64,000 nt of DNA, from NCBI GenBank assembly GCA_028753945.1, contig JAPNXP010000004.1, positions 4,216,001 to 4,280,000 of the forward strand. The letters run 5' to 3'. A program made the translations under genes and the position numbers. The DNA is from Hexactinellida sp. DTS-2022. Taxonomy: Eukaryota; Porifera; Hexactinellida. Below the pieces are notes generated by a model. That model worked only from the letters and a program-made list of their open reading frames with translations, was not told the origin of the DNA and did not search any database. Shown one piece after another: positions 11,228-23,200 of the stretch (positions within the stretch are counted from its first letter, which is position 1; every line of letters starts with the position of its first letter).

Positions 11228-14200
11228 GTTATGTTGTAACCCGCGTAGTGTAGTGGATGGGAATATATATTCCGAACCCATTAGTAATAGGATTGTATCA
11301 AGTTCAGTTAGATATTAATTACTTCACTTTTCAAAACATTTTTTTCGGACTGCGAGAGTTCCATAATCAACTTCACTGTAAACTGAATTAGTATACAGTC
11401 GAACTTCGTTAATACGAACACGGTTATAATACGAACGCCTGGTGTACGTACTAACGAGGTTACATATACTGTAGTGTATATTGTATTGAGGACTCAGAAT
11501 ACGAACTTATATTATTCAGTGAAATTTCATTATGCGAGTACCAGGTCCAGGGGACCGTCGAAATTTGTTTACCATTTCCAATTAACAAGTGTCACTGAGT
11601 ATTTAATTAAGAGGCTATGAAGGGTTCCGATAGACTGTGTATTTACTGGCGGTACTCACATATTATTTTTGTAGTAAACTAGAAACTACAATTTATAATA
11701 ATTTTGACATTATTGTACTTCTATATTGGGAGATGTATAAAATACACGTTAGGTTATGCAAATGGTAGTGTAGTATAAAAGAGAGCACTACTGGTATACT
11801 GTATGCAGTAGAACTCGGTGTTAACGATTAACGTACCTGGGTTAGTACGTCTACTATTTTTAACAAAGTTTATAAAGCTTATACAGGGCCATACTAGCCT
11901 TTTTAATACCTGCCCAGGTCAAACCTAACTAGAGTAAGCTTCATTGCTACCCATTGTCAATTATTTTTATATTATTAACTTCTTGAACTGTTAATATCAT
12001 GTTTCCTTTATTTGAGTTTTCGCTAGAAAATTATACTAGTTTAAACTTTAAATATTATCTTATTATTTGTTTTGAAACTCAGCAAGTTAGTGAGAAACTG
12101 GTCAGATCCTGGTCTGGAAAAATTCTGCCCCGGTTTGACCTGGTCAGTTTGTATTAGTGGCACGGCCCTGTTATACAATACATGATGGATATAGTGATAA
12201 TTTGGCCAAGAATCCCATGTCCCCACCATTATCACTACACTCAAACCTCCGGGATCCGAACCTCTCAGATACGGGCACCTCCCTCAACCGGGCAACCTTA
12301 TTTGTGTAAAGCCAACTAAATATCTACTTATTTAACCAAGAAGTTTAATGACAAAATAATATAACAAATACATATCTTAAAATAAAAATTAAACACTTTG
12401 AAATTGCACATTACTAGCCATTGTATTTCTGATATCCGGGATAATTCCCAGTTACGGGAACCCTCCGGATGACAGTGCCTGTATAAGGGAGGTTTGAGTT
12501 CTAATATATACTGTAATTATGTATTTCTACGTAGAAAAAACTCGGTTAGTACGTACATTCGGATAATACGTAAATATTTTCCATTCCCGAGGGGTACGTT
12601 ATAACCGAGTTCTACTGTACGTATTATATACAGGTGTGACATCCTGATTGACTCTATCCAGCGGATCGCAATCAAAACAACGACGAGAGAGCTGTTGGTA
12701 GAGGAGGCGCCGGAGGAATTCCAGATTCTGGCTTTCGACCAAGAAGGCAACGTGTTCAGCAGTCTGGGAGGACTCAAGTTCCATTGGTCGATTCACCTTG
12801 ACGACGAGAATAGGATGCAAAAATTTGCTCCTGAGTCTATCATCACATTTGTGAAGTTTGCTGAATCTAATTACGAAGCGGATGACGTAATCAAGGTATC
12901 GTATATAAATTGATTTATATTTTAGTTACAGTTCCATTCTTGGGTCACATTTTGAAATTTTTGTGGGAAATTGAGTGTTTCTACACGCTATTTTTTCCCA
13001 AGAAATATTCCGAATTATATCATTAATACAGGATACAATAGACTCGCATTATTACGAACAAATATCAACGGTCCCCTGGTGTTCTTATTATCGAGAGTCT
13101 ACTGTGTTTAACAGCAGACATCCGTATCTATCATTAAATACGTAGGTTTAGTTAACATTCCATTGTGCAGGACCTGGAGTCCCGCGGCTCCAGAGGAGAC
13201 CGCATCCTAATACAAGGCCTGCAGACCGGCACTGCTATAGTGAGTGCCAGACTGGTGGAGAGCTTCCTAGTGGACACGCCCACCCCCGAGGACGCAGTGC
13301 GGGTTCTGGTTATGGAGAACATAATGCTGTTCCCCTCCTCGGACGTGTACATACTGCCGCTGTCCTACGTGGACTATGTGGTGGAGCGTAGGAAATACGG
13401 GAGGACGGAGATTCTGAGTGTCCCGTCGGAACAGTACAAGTTCATAGTAACCAACGACACTGTAGGGTAAGCAGTAGGTGCATTGGGTAGGATTATGATT
13501 CATTTTAAGTATTACGATTTGAATATAGAGATTTCTACTAAACTCAAAATGAGTACTGTTGATTTGAGGCTGTTTTACATGAATTGTTTCGCCTCAACTA
13601 AATTGGTCCGTGGTAATTTGCTAATTGCTATAACATTCTAGTTATGCATCATTGGGGCCGTTCAAAGTTATGTAACGCTTCCAAGGGGAGGGAGGTTAGC
13701 CAATGTGTGATCCTTTTTGTATTACAGATGTCAAAAAGCGTGAAGTAGGGAGGATTTCCTATAATTTTCCGTAATGTTTGAACTGACACAAATTACGACT
13801 AATTATTAAATTTGCAGAAATCAACCCCGAGACCACAAAAATACCCAAACTTTATTGACAGTGTATTTACGTATAATTCAGTTTCTGTTACTTTTAGTGT
13901 TCAAAATTCACTAGAATATTATTCCTACCAAACAGGTTTCATTATGGCAAATTAGCGCGCCTAGATTTAGTTTGATCTCTCACGCGCGCTTAGATAAATC
14001 AACTTGTATAATTATCTTTGCGAGAACGGGCCTAGAATAATTCCCATTCAAATTTACTCGCCTGGATAAACCCTATTATAAAAAGTAATAAAAATGCTAG
14101 CATTATTGTATGTCAGTAGAATCGCTAGGTACTGTCCTACAACGGGAAATTTAGAGCCCAATAAAATAAGGATCCGATAAGGAACAGGCTGAAATTAACA

Positions 14201-17200
14201 AAATATATTAGGAAATTCAGCCTGAAGTTTTAACTAGTGTCTTACTACAAACAGTGCAATCCTACGTGTGTAGTTAGCATAGCATTCCGTAGATACGTGC
14301 ACAGAGACCTGCCCCGCTTCACAGGGGTGCAGCTGGGACAGACTGACGTCATTCTCCGAGACGCTAACATGGCTGGCCTGGGCGGGGCTCACAGCACGAG
14401 GGGCCCCTCTGCGGGGGTGCACGTCGTGCTCCCAGCGCGCATGGACTGGTGTGTCTCCCCCGGGGGCGTGTGGGTGCTGGAGCGGACCCGCCGCTACCAG
14501 TTGAGTGTAGAACTCTTCGACAGACTCAAGCACAGCGTTTTATTGCAGGACGATGTTAAGCTGGATACCGCAGTGGACATTAAGCACTTCTCCGTTAGTT
14601 CCTATCTATAGGGCAATCCTGTGTACTCTGTACAGAGGGTTAGGATGGATTGGAATCCTAATTAGTCCATAGTTTTAATGGATTTTAATACCAAAATTAT
14701 ATACACGGTTTAATAGAACATTCCATATACGTAGAACCAAAAATTTAATATAAGTAATAAAATTTTTGGAATCGTTTTCAGAAGTATTTCCTTATCCAAT
14801 TCAAAATCCATAATCGATCCGGTTACGTAACGCAAATTTCGAAAATTAGACACTCGTTTGACCTTTTTGTAATACAGGTAAACCTCCGAAATGCGACACT
14901 TTTGGGAGCAGCGCTTGTGCCGGATATTCGGAGGTTGTCGTATTTCAGAACTGCCGCTTTTAGAGGTTTACCTGTATACAAAGCTTAGTTGTATAATACA
15001 CCAGGGATGGATCCAGCACAAAATATCTGGGGGGTGCAATGCCCTGGGTTGGGCCTTAGATTTGTGGACGCCGTGGGAAGCGCCCGCGGATCAACTGTGC
15101 CCAGTTTTTGGACGTTCTTTTTTAAGAACTCCTTTTGAGAGGGCATCTTTCAAGAAATATTTAATATACGTAAAAGAAATCTATTCTAAATTCATACATA
15201 ACTATAAATTAATAATTAATTAATTAAACTATCCATTAACCAATAATTACAAAGAATCAACAGTTAACGATTAGTTAACAATTTTTTCCTGAAATTTGAT
15301 ACAGGCTTTCATCCAGGAAATAATTACCCCGCTCCTATATTTTGTTAGAGCTCGTTCAGTTTTAATTTTGTACGCCTAGATTAGTCATCTAGTATTAAGT
15401 CTATGGGAACATCTCTCGATATTGTAGGTCTAGAATCGATTTTTGTACGCCTAGATAAAAATCTTGCCAAATTACGCTCCTTTAGGCGCGCCCAGCACGC
15501 CTGGATAACACCCTGATTTGATATACAACGTTCCAAAGTATTCACAGAAAAGATAGGGAAGATAACTCTGATATATTTCGCTCAACCAACCCGGAAATTG
15601 TGCCAGTCCCTATATGTAATTTTTTAGTTATATGATAATATTCTTGGGGGGGTTTGCACTCCCCCTGAGCCATTTTGGGGGGTGCAACCCCCCTGAACTC
15701 CCCCGGTGGATCCATCCCTGTAATACACGTATCACGTATAATAATACGTAATAAGTGAAATTGCTTCACGTATTACAAAGAACATGTTCTTGCTACAGAA
15801 GATCTATCGAATATTTAATATTTATTGGATAATAATGTACAATAATCGGTTTATTGTGAAAGCGAACTTATTTTTGTATTTTATTTTCACTCGTCATGCA
15901 ACGAAAATTATGCGTTCTAAATAAATAAATTTTCTGTAATACGTACATATAATACGTGATTCATGTATTGTACAACTTTGATAAAAAGGATATCCCCTGG
16001 AAGCCATATAAAGTTTTATACATATATCATACCCTGTCCTCTGTAGATCCACTTAGAATCTGAGAACAGCTCCTACTTCGAGGTTACGCCTATCAAGACA
16101 GGCACGACTAAGCTCAGGTCTTCTCTGGAGGAGATTACGGTTATGAGCGCGCTGGGAGAGAAGGAGCTGCTGCAGTTAGGACTCACGAAGACACAGGAAG
16201 TGACCATATACGACCCGATAAGCATCCGACCCGAGGCTCTCTGTCTCCTCTGGGACCAGGGCTCTAACAGGACGTACCACGGATTCCTAACGGCAGAGGG
16301 CGGCTCCGGGGAGTACTACTGGTCCATAGGGGAGACCAGCATCGCATCCATCTCACAGCTGGGTAGGGTCAGTGGGCTGACAGAGGGACAGACCACGGCT
16401 AAGGTTAACGACCGGATGAACAACCTACACTTCGCCAGCTCGCCGGTATTCGTCGTGCCTCCAGACTCCATGTCCTTCCTCCCCTCCCGCGTGGAGATAG
16501 AGATCGGGTCGGAGGTGCTGCTGCCCCTCAGGGTGCAGGCGGAGGTGCGAATAGCCGCGGGGCACCTGCAGGTCCCATTCGGGGACTGCAGACAGATGCC
16601 GGTAGAGATATCGACGAGTAGCGAGGAGGTGTTCCTCCTGTCTATTCCCAGATCCATCGATCTAACTGAGTTGCCCTCCTCCTCTTGTATGGGCGTGCGG
16701 GCCGTAGCCACCTCTGTAGGACACACGAAGCTCACCGTGACGTACAGAGGCATGGGTCGGTACATCACCGCTAGCGTGACGATAGCGGCGTACCCGCCGC
16801 TGCAGGCGCTGGACCCGCAGCTGGGCGTGGCGGTGGTGGCGCTAGCCTCCTCCTGGGTGTACAGGTTCGAGGGCGGGCCGCAGCCCTGGGTGCTGGACCC
16901 GTCCTCCTACGTGGAGCGCCTCGAGAGCGAGAGCAGTGACGTCATCAGGGTCTCGCAGCGCCGCGCGGGAGAGCACGAGTACCTGGTCACGTGTCTGCAG
17001 CTGCATGAGCAGCGACTCACGCTAACCATTGGGAACCGGGCCAGTGCTAAGAACACACTGCCCGCGAGCCTGTCTCTCTCGGTAGCATTCGCGTGCTCCA
17101 ATCCGGTATCCATGCAGCTGATCCCCCTGCCGCACCCGCCCCCCTCCTGCCCGCTGTTGCAGGCCCAGGGACCCGTGCCGAGCCACGCGGTGCTGAGGGG

Positions 17201-20200
17201 CAGACGCGTAGACATAGAGGTCTCAGTTTTCGATGACGAAAACCGCAAGTTCGACAACTTCTCCTCCCTGGACTGGCACTGGACTAGCTCTAACGCTCAG
17301 GCTCTCAGCATCCTCAGCCCCCGTCTGAGGCAGCAGCTGCGCGTCAGCACGCTAGCCTGCCAGGTGTCTGACGAGTCTCTGGACACACAGCTGTACGGAC
17401 GGGCGGAGCAGCACCTGGCAGATCATCTGGACCTCATAGCGCAGTACACACAGCTCATAACGCCCCCGCTCTCGCACGCCATCCTCCTTCTGGCGCGCAC
17501 CGCACCCACACTCTCCCCGGACAGTATCAACATATACAGCTACGAGCTAAACTCTGTGTTCCTAAACATAACGGAGGGATCCGGGCACTTCCAGCTAAAG
17601 ACTCTCCAGCCCAGTCCCGCCCAGCTGATCGAGGCCACGCACCTGCCCGCCGCGTCCGTGGTGCAGGTGGTGCCTCTGGGGGAGGGGTACACCACTCTGG
17701 TGGCAGAGGACCTCTGTCTGGTGCCCGCCCCCGGGGGGGAGACACATGTGGCCAGGGCTAACCTCCTCATATCCGGGATACACGCTGTCGAGATACAGAC
17801 TGTGGATAAAGTGCAGGTATTGTTAATAGGATTTTATTATATAACTTGGTTATACATTAGAATTTAAGTAGCTACGTACAGTAGAACCTCGTCAATACAA
17901 ACAGCAGGAGTCGTCGAAGTGTTCGCCTTATTCGGAATCCGTATTAACCAATATCGTTTTATTGAAAAGGAATGAAGGGACTAAAATAGTGTTCGTACGA
18001 GGTTATACTGTATAATGATTATCCGAGTGTACTTAGTAACTACTAACTGATACATACATAGGTCTTGTATTAGGCCTCTAGCGATTATTTAGAACCCCTT
18101 TGCAACAAGCCACTTTTATTGTCCCCGTCACAATACTGACTGTGCCTGTATAATTTCGTTGACGGAAAGATGGTCGCGGGGAAAATTGGTCGCGGAAAAA
18201 TGGTCGTGCGGAAAATTGGTCGCCGGGAAAAATGGTCGCGGGGAAGTTTAGGCTTTGAAAATTGTTTAAACCTAAATGACATTAACTTCTATATTTAATT
18301 GCTATTGTGCTATTAATTAACTTTATTGAAGATGTAATATTGAATAATAGAGAACTGTATTAAGAATAAGGGTATAGATTACTTTAAAACTCAAAATTGT
18401 ATGCGATTCCCTTCAGATAACTCAATGTATCACGAGATTCGTAATCTGCCACAAGGGCTAAGATACGAGCATCACGTGCAATACTGTGCTTTGATCGCTT
18501 CTTAGTTTCTCCAGCCTCCCACTTTGCCAGAACCGCCTCTTGCAATGACTGTTCCCTTTGTAGAAACAGCGATAGTTTACAAAAACTTGGATGTGAGGAG
18601 ACTACTGTTGATTTAAAAGCGTTATGCCACCCCTCAACATTGTTGTTTGTTCTGGCTAGACGACTATTCACTCTTGAATAAATATTCCATATTCTAATTG
18701 GAAACATTGGTGTCCTTCTACTAAGATCGGGTAAGACTCTACCAATGTATGTCTTTTCGAAGTATTTCGCTAGAGTTATGGCCTCTTCTGGAAACTGTTG
18801 CATAAGAATGTTAAAACAAATTAGAACGTCATTTTCTGGAACAAACGCTAAACTAGCAAGCATTTTGATATTAATAGCAAAATTGTTGTCCTCTTGGTAG
18901 CGTATAGCCAACCCTTGTTCTTGAACTTGTCTGAATATATTCTGTGACAAATGAAAAAAACATCCTGTTATTACAGAAATAAAATTCTCCTCCAGTGCAT
19001 TCATCGCAGCTCTTTCAAAATCGATCATAACAGTCACAGGGTTTAACAATGGTTCAATTTCTAATAATTTCTTAAACAACTTGTCATATGTAGCTTCACT
19101 TTTATTCGGGAGCAGCGCATAGATACATGGAAAAATGTTTCCATCTTTTTCTGCATGAATAGTATATAGTTGCACGAACAGGTCCGGGACAACACTAAAC
19201 GTTCCATCACAATACCAGTTGTCACAGCTACTTAGACAGGAAATGAAATTTCTTGTACCATAGACAATAATCCTTTGCTGGTCACCAAATCCAGAATCAT
19301 AAAGCAAAAATGGTTCGCCCTTCAAAGTTATTTTGTATTTGTCAGGAATGACGATTTCAGCAGCGGTGGTAGGGTTACCACAGCTCTCTATGCTAATACT
19401 TTTGTAATTCCGAATCGTTCGTTTCACAGATTCTAATTGTGGAAGCTTGTTTACAGTGGATGGATGCATTGTTTCAATACCTGAAGATAAAATACCCCTA
19501 GTGCTCTGCTCAGTAACAGATGCCAAATCCTTCATCTTTCTATATTCCTTCAACATCTTAATACGATCTTGTGAGGGCGCGTGAGTATGAGATTGTTCTA
19601 TTTCAGATACTTGATCAGGTTTTACTATAATATCGTTACTCGTGTGTATCCTAGCCTTGCATATGCCCCGTTTTTCACATACCCAATATGATACCTCATC
19701 AGAAACACGGTTTAGAGTATAGATATACCCAAATACTGTTGCTTTATCTTTATTCTTGTTGCTCTTTATGCGTTCAATGAAGAGAGAATCCATCTGATGA
19801 TAACGAGTAGAGATTAGTAAATGTGAATTCGAGAGTAGAGATTAATAAATGTGAATTTGTATAATCTCTTCACCTTACCTTATATAAGTAAATTATATGT
19901 GTCAAGTGTAACCTGTGTGTGTGTTGATGAGATAACAACAGATACATAACTGATATGCACATAACAAACACCAAGTGAGAAATGAGAAACATGTGGAACC
20001 TGAGAAATCAAAAATATAAAATCCCCCGCGACCAATTTTCCGCACGACCATTTTTCCGCGACCAATTTTCCGCGCGACCAATTTTCCCCGCGACCAACTT
20101 TCCGCCATTCGTATAATTTACCTGGTTGGTATCACCTCAATAAAAGACAATTACTATTTAAAGCAGATGTAAATACATTATGATATATACTTAGTACGAG

Positions 20201-23200
20201 CCCTTCGGTCTCGGTCGCTTTGCGACGGATCCGTGCTACGCACCTCAAGTTCACTACCGCTTTGCGACCTTACTTCTCATCCTTTCTGCCATGGAGGATG
20301 TTATATACATCCCTTTATACCATTTTGCATAGTTTTAAGTAGTTTACCAATAATACCCGTTGAAAGCTAACTTCTAGGTTCATTTTGAATTTTCATTAAT
20401 TTATTTACCTATTTGTGTAAACACAACAACAAATAGAGACAACTCCCGTTATAACGAAGTGCTCGGGACCGTAATTTCATTTCGTTATAAACGGAGTTCG
20501 ATCTTAAGGAGTTCATTACAAGCTGATTTCGTTGTAACCGAAGTTCATTATAAACGGATTTCGTTATTAGCAGAATTTGTTATAAACGGAGTAAAATCAA
20601 TAGCTTAGAGGCTGGAATTTCGTTATATCCATTTCGTTGTAACCGAAGTTTTAATAATGTAATAAGATAGAAGGATTTCAGGACCATTGAACGACTTCGT
20701 TATATCCGACTTGATTATAACGGGAGTTGACTGTATTAATATTAGAAATTTATGAATATGAATTCGTGTTCAGCATCCTTGTTTACCTATTATATCATTT
20801 GGAAGTTAGTTTCTATCTCATGTATAAATGCGGTTTCTATTCCCCCATCACTTTAATACATTCTGGGCAGACACACACAAACAAACAACAATCGAGTTTT
20901 AATAACATAGATACTATATTCCTAGATGGACTTACTCCTCACACTGTATGCTAACTGTGTGTAGGTTGGAGATTCTATCCTCGGATTGGTTCGCGTCCTG
21001 GACTCGGCGCGTAACCCCTTCCCTTCCTCCCAGCACTCACACATGTCGCTAATGCTGAGCATAAGGCGAGACATCCTCTCGGTCACGCCTGCCTCTGCTG
21101 CTCACAAGAAGAAACTCACTCCCGCCCAGCTGTCCCATAACTCCGTGTACCACATGACAGGGAAGAGCGTTGGGTTCACTAACATAGCATTCAATGCCTC
21201 CACCAAATCAGGGACTGTTGTCTCCAGCCGTCCCACCGAGATACAGGTGTTCCCGCCCCTGGCTCTCAACCCCAAGCTGATAGTGCTGCTGCAGGGCTGC
21301 GTGTTCCAAATAATAGCCAGCGGGGGCCCGCGTCCCTACGCCAGCATACAGTACTCTAATGAGGATGACGTCATCTCTACTGTAGATGCAGGCGGTCTCA
21401 TATCCTCACACGTTATAGGTAAGTAAGTGATACAGTGTGATATACATATAGGGCTTGATAAGTAATACAGCAGAACCTGTCTCTTCACGGCCACTTAGAA
21501 TAGGTCCCCACATGACTTCCCATATTATAATCAACCTGTGTATAGCGGTCACCTGAGCTGTACGTACATAAAGTCCATTTTTTGGCCAAGGGACCCGTTA
21601 TTATGAATATACAAAAATTCAAAATTGTCAATAATTTAAATTATTCGAATTTTACTCAAACTGGTTGTTCTAAAAATTTCCAAAAATACTTATTTTAGTG
21701 CCTTTGATCTATTAATAATTGACGACCATTTCACAATAAATACACTTATTAGCATATCTCTTTATAATTATAAAGTAATATAAATATTCAACAAACAACT
21801 AATACTACAGGAAATTAGGAATACAGTAGACCCTCGCTAATCCGAACAGCGGTCTCCTGATTTAAAAATTTCTGTTCCGATTAGTTAATTCGTTCGGATT
21901 AGTGAAGTAATCTATAAAATGTGAACCTCGATAATCCGAACCAAACTCGTCCAAATCTTTGTAATCTGAACAAAACTTCTTGTACTACTCATAATACTTG
22001 TCTGAGACTTATTAACTAGCGATATTAGGATTTCCCACTTTTATTAAAATATATTTTTGTATCTCCCGTTCGGATTATAGAGGGTGTGCACCGTGTACTG
22101 TACTGTTACTATTACCCTACACACCTCTAGGTGAGACCGCGGTGGCTGGGAAGTCCCAGGCCCTGGACCCGGTGTCCGGCCGTACCGTGGTGTTCTCAGA
22201 GGACTCGGTGCGAGTGCGGGTTGTCAAGCTGACAGGCGTGAGTATATTCATAGCACAGAAGTTCCTAGTGGAGGGCAGCGAAGTCTCTGTCCGGGCCCAG
22301 GGCTACGAGGATGACTTCTTGTTCTACTTTGCCGATCCGTTTGAGGGCCTAACTTTCCACTGGTGGGTGACTAACAGCGACGCTGTGGAGATCAGGTCTG
22401 TGTACGCCAGCAGCGGCGTTATGCTGGAGGAAGAGCGGACATTCGTGGGTAGGATTGTTGCTAAGAGCGTGGGAGCTTCCACACTGCATCTCAGAGTGGA
22501 GTGCAGACCGGGACTGTGTAAGCCTGAAGGGTAAGTGCTACTTTAATAAGTCACGTTTCGACTACGAGGTCATCTAATTAATATTTATCGTTACTTTTTG
22601 TTGGGACTTTCGTCCGGATATTCCAAAGCTCACCATTTTGAAAATCCAAGAAGGCCGCCAAATAATGTGTCTGTGGAAATGAATCCTATAAAAAATCGCA
22701 AGCCAATACGTTTATACAAACAACAGGGGCAGGGGACCGGCGAATTTTGTTTGTATTATCCGAAAGTTTGTATTAACCGGGGTCACATGCATTAATTTGT
22801 ATATTCTAGGAGATTTAAACCTTGTATTATAACCGATATTTCGCCATATCCGTGTTCATATTAAGAGAGTCTACTGTAGTTATATTCCTTATCCATTATT
22901 CAGGTCGATATTCCACGACCAGCTCCGTGTACAGGTGGTACCTAAGCTGACTCTTCAGTTCCCGTCTGCCGCTGGGAGTCTCCTGCTGCCTCAGAACGGC
23001 TACACGCGTGTCAGGACTAACATAGACACCCAGTCCCACCTCAGCTACTCGCTGGTTACGCCCTGTCAGGACTCCGCTCTGGACAAGCAGCTGCCACACG
23101 TCATAACTCTCTCAGACAGGGGAGAGGTACGGACACTCATATGCAACTTTAATATTTTCCTATAATAGACATTTACAGTATTTTATACAGCCATTGTAAA

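Noticed and set aside
16907-17783. Antisense open frames across NUP210 exon 5
   Set aside because: Shadows of a long GC-rich exon; low-complexity Pro/Ser/Arg translations with no homology.
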